Assembly: GCF_021129305.1 (NCBI RefSeq)
Contig: NZ_JAJOMB010000009.1
Span: 186,001-250,000 of the forward strand
Length of the DNA stretch: 64,000 nt
DNA from: Kineosporia babensis
Lineage (GTDB): Bacteria > Actinomycetota > Actinomycetes > Actinomycetales > Kineosporiaceae
Reading direction: 5' to 3'
The position numbers were made by a program, and so were the translations under genes. The notes under the pieces are model-generated. The model made no database searches and was not told the DNA's origin. It was given only the letters and a program-made list of their open reading frames with translations. Below, in pieces: positions 25,369 to 34,058 of the stretch; position 1 is the stretch's first letter; every line of letters starts with the position of its first letter.

Positions 25369-25384
25369 TGTAATCATGATTACA
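25369..25384 (+). promoter_or_regulatory. 16-bp perfect palindrome overlapping the globin start
   Basis: TGTAATCATGATTACA is perfectly self-complementary, and its last base is the A of the globin ATG. It is AT-rich in a GC-rich region. A dimeric regulator bound here would block initiation, and the position suggests a leaderless transcript. Confidence 0.7.
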
Positions 25385-25851
25385 TGGAAGCTGATGAGCC
25401 GAGTCTGTACGACTGGGCGGGTGGGGCAGCGGCCTTCGAGGCGCTGATCAACGCGTTCTACGACCGGGTGGAGCAGGACGAGCTGCTCGCACCTCTCTTT
25501 CCGGGTGGGGTCGGCAAGGCCCACCGCGAGCACGTGACCACCTGGTGGATGGAGGTTTTCGGAGGGCCGACGGGCTACACCGACCGGTTCGGCGGCTATC
25601 CGGCCATGCTGCGGCACCACATCGGCCTGGGCATCACGCCACCCATGCGGTTCCGCTTCGCCTCGCTGATGAGCCTGGCTGCGGACGACGCGGGACTGCC
25701 CGACGATCCGGAGTTCCGGGCGGCGTTCGTGGGTTATGTGGAGTGGGGTACGCGGCTGGCGCTGGGCAACTCACAGCCCGGCGCCGAGGTCGTGCAACAG
25801 GCGCCGGTGCCGCGCTGGGGGTGGGGAGTGGCTCCGCCGTATCGGCCCTGA
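25384..25851 (+). CDS. Truncated haemoglobin (group II-like)
   Basis: 155 aa. It has the two-over-two globin layout: LYDWAGGAAAFEALINAFYDRVEQDELLAPLFP, HREHVTTWWMEVFGGPTGYTDRFGG, and the F-helix YPAMLRHHIGLGIT with the proximal His. Group II members usually have Trp at G8 in the following R..W segment; here it is Phe (RFRFASLM), which should change ligand handling. The C-terminus (YVEWGTRLALGNSQPG and the Pro/Trp-rich tail) is typical of actinobacterial forms. Likely roles are O2, NO or sulfide chemistry. A perfect palindrome overlaps the ATG. Confidence 0.88.
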   Translation: MEADEPSLYDWAGGAAAFEALINAFYDRVEQDELLAPLFPGGVGKAHREHVTTWWMEVFGGPTGYTDRFGGYPAMLRHHIGLGITPPMRFRFASLMSLAADDAGLPDDPEFRAAFVGYVEWGTRLALGNSQPGAEVVQQAPVPRWGWGVAPPYRP

Positions 25852-25886
25852 GCGCAAAGGCTTTCAGGCAGATGGGAGACGCTTGG

Positions 25887-25946
25887 CGCACCGATCGCTC
25901 GGATCCGGCCCACCCGCAGATGGTGGGGATTCGAGCAATCGGTGCG
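25887..25946. terminator. Bidirectional terminator between globin and pit operons
   Basis: 20-nt arms (25887-25906 and 25927-25946) pair with only two G-U-type differences around a 20-nt loop. The element lies between the convergent stops at 25851 (+) and 25978 (-). Confidence 0.7.
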
Positions 25947-25977
25947 ACCCGCGTCCTCAGTGTGTCGAGGCAACTAC

Positions 25978-26262
25978 CTACTTCGGCTGGAACGACGGCA
26001 GGCCGCCGGAGAACTCCAGTTTCTGGCCGAAGCCGGAGGCCACGATCAGGGCTATGCCGAGCAGGACCACCAGCACCACGACCGCGAAGCAGGTGTAGCC
26101 GAGCACCCGGGCGCCCGGGCTCGCCGGGCTGTCCGAACCTTCCGGGGTGAGGGCCAGGGCGCGGATGCCGAGGGCGAACAGGGCCGGCAGGCCGGCGCCG
26201 AGCAGCAGACTGATCAGCAGGATGCGCCAGATCGCCTGCAGTTCCAGAGCGAGGGTGTGCAC
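25978..26262 (-). CDS. Small two-helix membrane protein in the pit operon
   Basis: 94 aa, with membrane helices at about 10-33 and 57-80 separated by a short polar loop. The GTG at 26262 follows AGGAG by 8 bp and lies 10 bp after the phosphate transporter stop, so they share a transcript. Small membrane proteins of this type often follow pit in actinobacteria. It may be an accessory or stabilising subunit, but that is inference from position. Confidence 0.75.
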   Translation of the reverse strand: MHTLALELQAIWRILLISLLLGAGLPALFALGIRALALTPEGSDSPASPGARVLGYTCFAVVVLVVLLGIALIVASGFGQKLEFSGGLPSFQPK

Positions 26263-26272
26263 AGTGGTTCTC

Positions 26273-27541
26273 CTAGGCGAGGGTCGGGCTGGCCGGTGAG
26301 TCGGAACGATCGCCGGACGAGCCCGGTTCGCTCTGCGGGTCCCACTCGTCGTTGACGTTGTCCGGGTTCACCGGTTCCCGGCGCGAGCGCAGCCACATCG
26401 CCACGGTGGCCACCACCAGCAGCAGGGTGATCGTCACGGCGCCCAGGGTGCCCCCGCCCAGCAGATCGCCGATCACCCACATCAGGGCCCCGACCAGGCC
26501 GGCCGCCGGGATGGTGATCAGCCAGGCCGCCATCATCCGGCCCGCCACCCGCCAGCGGACCTCGGCCCCGGGCTTGCCCACTCCGGAACCGAGAATCGAG
26601 CCGGTGGCCACGTGGGTGGTGGACAACGCCAGGCCCATGTGGCTGGAGACCAGGATGACCGCGGCGGACGAGCCCTCGGCGGACATGCCCTGCGGCGGGG
26701 CGATCTCGACCAGGCCCTTGCCCAGGGTGCGGATGATCCGCCAGCCGCCCAGGTAGGTGCCCAGGGCGATGGCGACGGCACACACGGCTTTCACCCAGAA
26801 CGGCACGTTCTCGGTGTCGCTCCAGTGCCCGGAGGCGATCAGGGCCAGCGTGATCACGCCCATCGTCTTCTGCGCGTCGTTGGTGCCGTGGGCCAGCGAG
26901 ACCAGCGAGGCGGAGCCGATCTGGCCCCAGCGGAAGCCCGGGTTGGTGTCCGGGCCGGAGATGCCCCGGGCGATGCGGTACACCAGCCAGGTACCGACGG
27001 CGGCGACCAGCCCGGCCACCAGCGGGGCCATCACCGCGGGCAGCATGACCTTGCCGACCACCCCGTCGATCTTGGAGCCGTCCCCGTTCCAGTTCACCCC
27101 GCCGAAGCCCAGTCCGACCACGGTGGCGCCGATCAGCCCGCCGAACAGCGCGTGCGAGGAGCTCGAGGGCAGGCCGAGCAGCCAGGTCAGCAGGTTCCAG
27201 ACGATGCCGCCGATCAGCCCGGCCAGCACGATCAGCAGCAGGCCGCTGCCCCCGTCGGTCAGCAGCTCGGGCCGGGGCGCTCCGCTGGCGTCCTGGATCT
27301 TCACCACCGCATTGGTGACCGTCAGCGCGACCTCCACCGAGAGGAAGGCGCCGATCAGGTTCAGGACGGCCGAGAGGGCCACCGCGGTTCGGGGCGTCAG
27401 CGCCCCGGTCGCGATGGAGGTGGCCATGGCGTTGGCCGTGTCGTGGAAGCCGTTCGTGAAATCGAAAGCCAGAGCTACCACGACAACCAGAAGGAGAATC
27501 ACCGTTGCGGTTGTCACAGCGCCAGAATTTCTTCTGGACAT
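26273..27541 (-). CDS. pitA: Inorganic phosphate transporter, PiT family
   Basis: A 422-aa protein with about ten membrane helices and the two PiT repeats. The first repeat carries DFTNGFHDTANAMATSIATGAL, with the LGLPSSSSHALFGGLIG segment. The second repeat carries LAHGTNDAQKTMGV and SSHMGLALSTTHVATGSILGSG. It takes up metal-phosphate with protons. The C-terminal 45 residues are a soluble acidic tail. It is first in a two-gene operon. The PhoU homologue in this window is far away (10.4 kb). Confidence 0.93.
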   Translation of the reverse strand: MSRRNSGAVTTATVILLLVVVVALAFDFTNGFHDTANAMATSIATGALTPRTAVALSAVLNLIGAFLSVEVALTVTNAVVKIQDASGAPRPELLTDGGSGLLLIVLAGLIGGIVWNLLTWLLGLPSSSSHALFGGLIGATVVGLGFGGVNWNGDGSKIDGVVGKVMLPAVMAPLVAGLVAAVGTWLVYRIARGISGPDTNPGFRWGQIGSASLVSLAHGTNDAQKTMGVITLALIASGHWSDTENVPFWVKAVCAVAIALGTYLGGWRIIRTLGKGLVEIAPPQGMSAEGSSAAVILVSSHMGLALSTTHVATGSILGSGVGKPGAEVRWRVAGRMMAAWLITIPAAGLVGALMWVIGDLLGGGTLGAVTITLLLVVATVAMWLRSRREPVNPDNVNDEWDPQSEPGSSGDRSDSPASPTLA

Positions 27542-27624
27542 GCTCCGGCTCCAGAGCTGACCGAAAGCTGTACGGCAGAGTTTGCCCGACGTTCACCGTG
27601 GGTCGCGAGATAATAGGAGGTTGG

Positions 27625-30075
27625 CTACCGGTCGTGGCTTGCTGTGACCCCCGGTAGTCCCCGGACCTCTTCGGAAGTCGCCCGCAGCAGGGCCTGTTCG
27701 GCCGTCGTGCGACTCTGGGCCAGGCTCGCCGACCTGACTCGCTGCTTGGTCTCCGGTACCCGGCGTGAAGTCACGCTGAGCTCGGTGACGCCGAGCCCCA
27801 GAAGCAGTGAGACGGCCCGCGGATCGGCCGCGAACTCCCCGCACACCGCCACCTCGGCCTGCCCAGCCGCGCCGTTGCAGGTGGCCCGGATCAGGTGCAG
27901 CACGGCCGGGTCGAACGGATCACCCAGGGCCGCGACCGCCTCGTTGCCGCGCTCGGCGGCCAGCGTGTACTGGGTCAGGTCGTTGGTGCCGATGCTGAAG
28001 AAGTCCACGTGCGGGGCGAAGCTGGCGGCCTTCAGGGCGGCGGCCGGCACCTCCACCATGATCCCGACCAGCAGCCCGGGCGGGGTGCCCTCGGTGGCGA
28101 GAACCTGATCCAGCAGGCTCCGTGCGGCCAGCAGTTCGTCCAGCGTGCTGACCATCGGGAACATGACGCTGACCGGCGTCTGGTGGGCGGTGCGCACGAT
28201 CGCCCGCAGCTGGTCGGTGAGTAGCTCGGTGCGCAGCAGGCCCAGGCGCAGCCCGCGGACGCCGAGAAACGGGTTGGCCTCGAGTGGCATCGGAAGGTAG
28301 CCGAGCGGCTTGTCGCCACCGACGTCCAGAGTTCGCAGGGTGATCCGCTCGCCGCCGAAAGCGTCCGCCAGATCGAGGTAGGCGGACTCCTGCTCGTCCA
28401 CGTCGGGCGCGGATTCCCGGCCGAGGAAAAGGAATTCGGTACGCACCAGCCCGATCAGATCGGCACCCAGGGCCCGAGCCGCGGTGGCCTCGGCGGGGGT
28501 GGAGGCGTTGGCTCCCACCAGGATCCGGAACCCGTCGCGGGTGATGGCCGGCTGGTGGGCGTCGGCCTGAGCGGCTTCCGCTGCTGCGCGGGCGGTTTCG
28601 GCCCGGCCGGTGAACGCGGCGATGGTTTCGGGGGAGGGGCTGACGATGAGTTCGCCGGTGGTTGCGTCGAGTGCCACGACAGTACCTTCAGGCCAATTGA
28701 GGACGTCGGTGCCCGCCGCGACGATCGCGGGTATCCCTCGCGCTCGGGTCAGGATGGCGGCGTGGCTGGTCGGGCTGCCGTACGCGGTGATGACGGCGAG
28801 GGTGGTGTCCGGGTCGAGGGTGGCGGCCTGGGCCGGGGCGAGATCGCGGGCGACCAAGATGGCTTCGCCTGAACGGGTTTCCGCAATCGGGATCTGGGGC
28901 AGGAGGGCGGCCAGGACTTGTTCGCCCACGGCGCGCACGTCGGCGCCCCGCGCTGCGAGGTATTCGTCGTCCAGGCTCTCGAACTGGCGGGCGGCTTCCA
29001 GTGTGGCGGCTGCCCAGGCCCGGGCCGCCGGCTGGCCGGCCAGGATCGCGGCCTGGGTCTGATTCAGCAGAGCGGGGTCTTCGAGCAGGGCCAGGTGGGC
29101 GTCGAAGATCGCCGATTCACCTTGGGCAACCGTGGCTCTCAGCTCGTGGATGTGCTGTCGGGTAGTAGCCAGTGCGCTTTCGAGGCGCTGTTTCTCATCG
29201 ACGGGAGAAGTAGCGGGCTCAGCCTCGAAGTTCTCCAGGGTGGGGCCGGAGACAGCGTGACGGATCGGGCCGATGGCGATGCCCGGGGAAGCCGGTAGCG
29301 CAGCGGTGGGAAAAGGCTGCTGGGCGGGAGAACCGGTCGTGGCTGATGCGCCGGCGCTTTCGTCGAAGTTGCGAGCAGCCAGAGAAGTGAGGCGCTGCAG
29401 GGCTTCCTCCGCTGCCGGACCAGAGGCCCGGGCTTCGGCCTCGTGCCCGGTGCGCAGGCCCAGGGTGGCGATCCGGGAGAGGCTGGCGGCGCTGACCCAG
29501 GCCGATTCCTTGGTGACGTTACGGATTTCCACGACGGCGTTCAGGCCGCGCAGTTCGGCGACCAGTTTGGCAGCCGGGCGCGCATGAAGGCCGTGGGGCG
29601 GCGTGATCGTCAGGCGAGCCGTTGCCCAGGGCTGAGGTTGCTGCTGTTCCACCTCCACGACCTCGCCGCCGTCGGCCAGCTGGGACTGCTTGCCGAGCAA
29701 GCCATTACGCGCTTCTTCGGCTACTTCTGCGCGCCCGGCCCCACCAGCGGCCGCCACCACGGCCGCCACCAGGCCCTCCACCAGCGGCGCCGAGCACAAC
29801 AGCGTTCGCCGGCGGACATCGTCCTCAATGAACTCCAGCGCCATCTCGGCCGACAGCACCGCACTGCCCAGGTCCATCAGCACGACGGAGCCGTCTTCGC
29901 CGTCCACCGCGCCGATGGCCTGGGCGATGGCCGCGGCGTCGGTGCCCAGGGTCTCCTCGTCCAGGCCGGCCGCCACGGCGATCGGTACCGGCCGGCCCGG
30001 CGTCATCTCCTCGGCCAGCGCGACGGCGGCCCGGGCCAGGGCCCGGCTGTGCGAGACGACGACGATCCCGACCAT
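27625..30075 (-). CDS. dhaM: Dihydroxyacetone kinase phosphotransfer protein DhaM (EIIA-HPr-EI fusion)
   Basis: 816 aa with three fused PTS modules: EIIA-Man-like (1-130, His9 in VVVSHS), HPr (about 152-235, GLHARPA with His164), and enzyme I (about 255-816). The EI part includes the phosphohistidine segment TAYGSPTSHAAILTRARGIPAI (His438) and the PEP-binding barrel (LVRTEFLFLGRE, FSIGTNDLTQYTLAAERGN, AVCGEF). It passes phosphate from PEP to ADP held by DhaL. Unlike the shortened E. coli form, the EI domain looks complete. ATG 30075 follows the dhaL stop (30080) by 4 bp. Confidence 0.93.
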   Translation of the reverse strand: MVGIVVVSHSRALARAAVALAEEMTPGRPVPIAVAAGLDEETLGTDAAAIAQAIGAVDGEDGSVVLMDLGSAVLSAEMALEFIEDDVRRRTLLCSAPLVEGLVAAVVAAAGGAGRAEVAEEARNGLLGKQSQLADGGEVVEVEQQQPQPWATARLTITPPHGLHARPAAKLVAELRGLNAVVEIRNVTKESAWVSAASLSRIATLGLRTGHEAEARASGPAAEEALQRLTSLAARNFDESAGASATTGSPAQQPFPTAALPASPGIAIGPIRHAVSGPTLENFEAEPATSPVDEKQRLESALATTRQHIHELRATVAQGESAIFDAHLALLEDPALLNQTQAAILAGQPAARAWAAATLEAARQFESLDDEYLAARGADVRAVGEQVLAALLPQIPIAETRSGEAILVARDLAPAQAATLDPDTTLAVITAYGSPTSHAAILTRARGIPAIVAAGTDVLNWPEGTVVALDATTGELIVSPSPETIAAFTGRAETARAAAEAAQADAHQPAITRDGFRILVGANASTPAEATAARALGADLIGLVRTEFLFLGRESAPDVDEQESAYLDLADAFGGERITLRTLDVGGDKPLGYLPMPLEANPFLGVRGLRLGLLRTELLTDQLRAIVRTAHQTPVSVMFPMVSTLDELLAARSLLDQVLATEGTPPGLLVGIMVEVPAAALKAASFAPHVDFFSIGTNDLTQYTLAAERGNEAVAALGDPFDPAVLHLIRATCNGAAGQAEVAVCGEFAADPRAVSLLLGLGVTELSVTSRRVPETKQRVRSASLAQSRTTAEQALLRATSEEVRGLPGVTASHDR

Positions 30076-30079
30076 GCGC

Positions 30080-30736
30080 CTACTTTCCGTCCTCACCGTC
30101 GATCATCGTGTTGGCCGCCGCCCGGAACAGCAGAGCCAGGCTGGTGGCGCCCGGATCCTGGTGTCCCACACTGCGTTCGCCCAGGTAGCTGGCCCGGCCC
30201 TTGGTGGCCAGCATCGGGATCGTGGCGTCCCGCCCGGCCTCGGCGGCATCGGCCGCGGCCCGGATCGCATCGTCGAACGGGGTGCCCTCTGCCAGCGCCG
30301 ACTCCAGCGTGTCGACCGCCGGGATCAGGGCGTCCAGCAGCGTCTTCTCACCCGCGGTGGCCTTGCCCCGGGCCGCCACGCCGTCCAGCCCGGCCCGGAA
30401 GGCCTGGGCCAGCGACTGCGGGCCGAGGGCGTCGCAGTCCCCGGCCGAGGCGGCCATCCGCAGGAACAGCGTGCCGTAGAGCGGGCCGCTGGCCCCGCCG
30501 ACCGTGCTGACCAGAGTCATGCCGGACTGCTTGAGGATCGGGCCGATGCTGTCCGGCGCCTCGTCGTCCACCAGCGCGGTGATCACCGCCTTCATCCCGC
30601 GGGCCAGGTTCGACCCGTGGTCGGCGTCCCCGATCGCCGAGTCCAGCTCGGTCAGCTCGGCCGCGTGCTCCTCGACGTCCCCGGCGAACCGGATCAGCCA
30701 CGACTTCAAGGTGCTGACATCGACGATCTCGCTCAC
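30080..30736 (-). CDS. dhaL: Dihydroxyacetone kinase ADP-binding subunit DhaL
   Basis: 218 aa, the helical barrel that holds ADP-Mg. It has ELDSAIGDADHGSNLARGMKAV with the metal-ligand Asp cluster, STVGGASGPLYGTLFLRMA, and GRASYLGERSVGHQDPGATS near the end. It receives phosphate from DhaM and passes it to dihydroxyacetone bound by DhaK. The GTG start directly abuts the dhaK stop, with GGGGAG 5 bp before it. Confidence 0.95.
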   Translation of the reverse strand: MSEIVDVSTLKSWLIRFAGDVEEHAAELTELDSAIGDADHGSNLARGMKAVITALVDDEAPDSIGPILKQSGMTLVSTVGGASGPLYGTLFLRMAASAGDCDALGPQSLAQAFRAGLDGVAARGKATAGEKTLLDALIPAVDTLESALAEGTPFDDAIRAAADAAEAGRDATIPMLATKGRASYLGERSVGHQDPGATSLALLFRAAANTMIDGEDGK

Positions 30737-31738
30737 TCAGACTCCCCAGCGCAGTCCCGGCGTTCGCACCGGGGCATCCCACAGACGGACCAGTTCATCG
30801 TCCACCTTCAGCAGGGTGAGCGAGCAACCGGCCATGTCCAGACTCGTGATGTACGGCCCGACCAGCGAACGCGCCACCCGCACCCCGGCCTTCTCCAGCA
30901 CCGCGGCGACCTCGCCGTACATCAGGTAGAGCTCCAGCAGCGGGCTGGCCCCCAGGCCGTTGACGAAAGCGATCACCCCGTCCCCGCCGGTGAAGTCCAG
31001 GTCGGCCAGGATCGGCTCGACGAGCATCTCGGCGATCTCTTTCGCCGGGGCCAGGGGCACCCGGCGGCGGCCCGGCTCACCGTGGATCCCGATGCCGATC
31101 TCCATGTCGGTCCCGGGCAGGTCGAAGGTGGGCTTACCGGCGGCCGGAACGGTGCAGGAGGTGAGGGCCACGCCCATGCTGCGGCCGTTCTCGTTGACCT
31201 TGCGCACGATGTCGGCCACGCCGTTCAGGTCGCGCCCGGCATCGGCCGCGGCCCCGGCGATCTTCTCGGCCAGGACGGTGACCCCGACACCCCGGCGCCC
31301 GGCGGTGTAGAGCGAGTCCTGCACGGCCACGTCGTCGTCGGTGACCACCGCGACCACCTCGACACCGGTCTCGGCCGCGGCGATCTCGGCGGCCATCTCG
31401 AAGTTCATCACGTCGCCGGTGTAGTTCTTGACGATGTGCACGACTCCGGCCCCGGAGTCCACGTTCTTGGTCGCCTCGACGATCTGGTCGGGCACCGGGG
31501 AGGTGAAGACCTCGCCCGCGACGGCCGCGTCGAGCATGCCCGGGCCGACGAAACCGCCGTGCAGCGGCTCGTGCCCGGAGCCGCCGCCGGAGATCAGCGC
31601 GACCTTGCCGGGGACCGGGGCGTCGGACCGGTAGACGATTCGGTGATTGAGGTCGACCCGCAGTTCCGGATGGGCCAGGCCCAGCCCGCGCAGCGACTCG
31701 ACGACGATGTCTGAGGGGGCGTTCAGCAGCTTCTTCAT
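30737..31738 (-). CDS. dhaK: Dihydroxyacetone kinase substrate-binding subunit DhaK
   Basis: 333 aa. It has SGGGSGHEPLHGGFVGPGMLDAA, the NYTGDVMNFEMA loop, and IGIGIHGEPG, with the His (219) that forms a hemiaminal with dihydroxyacetone. The product is DHAP, which enters glycolysis. ATG 31738 has GGAG 7 bp upstream. First gene of dhaKLM, and divergent from a mycofactocin-type SDR across 171 bp. The pairing suggests a route from glycerol or another C3 alcohol to DHAP. Confidence 0.95.
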   Translation of the reverse strand: MKKLLNAPSDIVVESLRGLGLAHPELRVDLNHRIVYRSDAPVPGKVALISGGGSGHEPLHGGFVGPGMLDAAVAGEVFTSPVPDQIVEATKNVDSGAGVVHIVKNYTGDVMNFEMAAEIAAAETGVEVVAVVTDDDVAVQDSLYTAGRRGVGVTVLAEKIAGAAADAGRDLNGVADIVRKVNENGRSMGVALTSCTVPAAGKPTFDLPGTDMEIGIGIHGEPGRRRVPLAPAKEIAEMLVEPILADLDFTGGDGVIAFVNGLGASPLLELYLMYGEVAAVLEKAGVRVARSLVGPYITSLDMAGCSLTLLKVDDELVRLWDAPVRTPGLRWGV

Positions 31739-31909
31739 CGAGCGCTCCTGCTCCTCGGTCCTTGATCCACCGGTCGGTGCCAACCTACGCCAGGCCCCGG
31801 CGGGCCACCAGGGACCGGGCTGGAGCGGAAGACGGGACAACCGCGGACGAACTACCGTGCCTTCTGCTGACGCAGCATCGCCGCCGTGATCACAAGGGGA
31901 GTGTTCGAC

Positions 31910-32728
31910 GTGGGGAAACTTGACGGTCAGGTTGCTTTCATCACCGGGGCCGCCCGGGGGCAGGGGCGCAGCCACGCCCTCCGGCTGGCCCAGGAGGGGG
32001 CCGACATCATCGCGGTCGACCTCTGCGCGCAGATCGACACCGTGCAGTATCCGCTGGCGACCCCGGACGATCTGGCCGAGACGGCCCGGCTGGTGGAGGC
32101 GCTGGACCGGCGGATCTTCACGCAGATCGCCGATGTCCGGGACCGGCCGGCGCTGCAGGCCGCGTTCGACGCGGGGGTGGCCGAGCTGGGGCCGGTGCGC
32201 ATCGTGCTGGCCAACGCCGGCATCGCGCCGATCTCGCTGGATCCGCCGGCCGGGGAGTGGCAGGACGTGATCGACGTGAACCTGACCGGGGTCCACAACA
32301 CCGTCGAGGTGGCCCGCGCGGCGCTGGTCGAGAACGGGCAGGGCGGGGCGATCGTGATCACCAGTTCCACCGCCGGCCTGGTCGGGATCGGCGGCCGGAA
32401 CCCCGGCAGCCTGGGCTACGCGGCGGCCAAGCACGGCGTGGTCGGGCTGATGCGGCTGTACGCCAACCACCTGGCGCCGCACTCGATCCGGGTGAACACC
32501 GTGCACCCGACCGGGGTCAACACCCCGATGATCATGAACGATGCGATGCAGGACTTCCTGAACCGGGCCGAGACCGAGGGGAACAGCCCGCTGCAGAACG
32601 CGCTGCCGGTGCCGGTCCTGCAGCCGGAGGACATCTCGAACGCGATCGCCTGGCTGGTCAGCGACGAGGCCCGCTACATCACCGGGGTGACTCTGCCGGT
32701 GGACGCGGGTTTCGTGAACAAGAAGTAG
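31910..32728 (+). CDS. Mycofactocin-type SDR family NAD-dependent oxidoreductase
   Basis: 272 aa, a Rossmann-fold SDR. It has the [26 protein letters not shown] cofactor segment, ANAGI, the catalytic Ser (VITSSTAGL), and Tyr/Lys (GYAAAKHG). The [25 protein letters not shown] insertion, together with [16 protein letters not shown] and [13 protein letters not shown], matches the mycofactocin-coupled SDR family, whose NAD(H) is held tightly and recycled by mycofactocin. I chose GTG 31910, after AGGGGA, over GTG 31886. Being divergent from dhaK suggests an alcohol or polyol substrate. Confidence 0.88.
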   Translation: MGKLDGQVAFITGAARGQGRSHALRLAQEGADIIAVDLCAQIDTVQYPLATPDDLAETARLVEALDRRIFTQIADVRDRPALQAAFDAGVAELGPVRIVLANAGIAPISLDPPAGEWQDVIDVNLTGVHNTVEVARAALVENGQGGAIVITSSTAGLVGIGGRNPGSLGYAAAKHGVVGLMRLYANHLAPHSIRVNTVHPTGVNTPMIMNDAMQDFLNRAETEGNSPLQNALPVPVLQPEDISNAIAWLVSDEARYITGVTLPVDAGFVNKK

Positions 32729-32795
32729 CGGTGAGCCGGTCGGTCCGGGTTATTCTCACGCTGAAAAAATCACCCGGACCGAGAGGCACATCGAC

Positions 32796-33998
32796 GTGAC
32801 CGCCGAACTGGAGCGCATCGAGCGCGCCGAGACCCGGGCCGGAGTGCGGGCCACCTACGCCGCCTTCATCGCCACCGGCTTCATCTTCGCCAGCTGGGCC
32901 TCGCGGATCCCGCACTTCCAGCGCCAGCTCGACCTCAGCCCGGGCCAGCTCGGCCTGCTCCTGCTGGCGATTGCGGTGGGCTCGCTGACCGCGCTGCCGA
33001 TGGCCGGGGCGATCGTCACCCGGTTCGGTTCCCGGCGCACGGTCGCGGTGCTGGCCGCGCTGGACGGGCTGGCGGTGGTCGTGGTGGCCCTGGGCTATCA
33101 GGCCGGAGTGCCGCTGGTGGCCTTCGGGCTGGTGCTGTTCGGCTTCGCCCAGGGCGGCTGGGACGTGGCGATGAACGTGCAGGGCGCAGTGGTGGAGCGG
33201 CGGCTCGGGCTGGCGATCATGCCGCGCTTCCACGCCGGGTTCAGCCTCGGCACGGTGGCCGGGGCGCTGCTGGGGGCGCTGATGGTGGCGCTGCACGTTT
33301 CACCGACCGGGCACCTGCTGGTCGTGGGACTGCTGATAGCCGCCCTGGTGCCCGTCGCCGTCCGTGATTTCGTCCCCGACACCGAACCGGAACCCGAGCT
33401 CGAACCCGGGGCGCCGACGTCCTCTGGTTCGAAGGTCTCCGCCCTGGCGGCCTGGACCGAACCGCGCACCCTGCTGATCGGGCTGTTCGTGCTGACCTTC
33501 GCCTTCGCCGAGGGGGCGGGCAACGACTGGGCCAGCGTGGCGCTGATCGACGGGCACGGCACCTCGATCGCGCTCGGCACCCTGGGTTTCGCGTTGTTCC
33601 TGACCGCGATGACGGTGGGCCGCTGGTTCGGCCCGCACCTGCTGGCCCGGTTCGGCCGGGTGGGCCTGCTGCAGGTGATGGCGGCCACCGCGACCCTCGG
33701 CATCCTGCTGTTCGTTCTCGGCCCGAACGCGCCGCTGGCCTTCGTCGGGACGCTGCTGTGGGGGCTGGGTACGGCGCTCGGCTTCCCGGTCGGGATGAGT
33801 GCCGCGGCCGACGAGCCCACCCGGGCGCCGGCCCGGGTCAGTGTGGTCGCCTCGATCGGGTACTGCGCCTTCCTGGGCGGCCCGCCGCTGGTCGGGCTGC
33901 TCGGCGACACGTTCTCGGTGCTCAGCGCGGTGCTGGCGGTCGCGGTGGCAATGTTCGTCGGCTTCCTGGTGGCGCCCTCGACCCGCGAGCCGGCCTGA
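32796..33998 (+). CDS. MFS transporter, YbjJ-like
   Basis: 400 aa, twelve predicted helices. The opening TYAAFIATGFIFASWASRIPHFQRQLDLSPGQLG is the same type as in the MFS at 21491-22909, so the two are family members. Conserved family features include RFHAGFSLGTVAGALLGAL between the halves and AFAEGAGNDWASV after the central loop. The substrate is unknown. The TetR gene 60 bp downstream has its own promoter and may regulate it. Confidence 0.87.
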   Translation: MTAELERIERAETRAGVRATYAAFIATGFIFASWASRIPHFQRQLDLSPGQLGLLLLAIAVGSLTALPMAGAIVTRFGSRRTVAVLAALDGLAVVVVALGYQAGVPLVAFGLVLFGFAQGGWDVAMNVQGAVVERRLGLAIMPRFHAGFSLGTVAGALLGALMVALHVSPTGHLLVVGLLIAALVPVAVRDFVPDTEPEPELEPGAPTSSGSKVSALAAWTEPRTLLIGLFVLTFAFAEGAGNDWASVALIDGHGTSIALGTLGFALFLTAMTVGRWFGPHLLARFGRVGLLQVMAATATLGILLFVLGPNAPLAFVGTLLWGLGTALGFPVGMSAAADEPTRAPARVSVVASIGYCAFLGGPPLVGLLGDTFSVLSAVLAVAVAMFVGFLVAPSTREPA

Positions 33999-34001
33999 GG
34001 C

Positions 34002-34036
34002 TACTATGGCTAGCTCTTGGGCTAGGCAAGTTAGCT
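34002..34036 (+). promoter_or_regulatory. Promoter with overlapping operator of the TetR gene
   Basis: The -10 TACTAT (34002-34007) has a -35-like TCGACC 18 bp upstream (33978-33983). It is followed at once by GGCTAG twice and by the imperfect inverted repeat AGCTCTTG / CAAGTTAGCT (34012-34036), at the likely start of transcription. This is where a TetR autorepressor would bind. Confidence 0.5.
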
Positions 34037-34058
34037 CACTGGCCGGAAGGGGCGAGCT

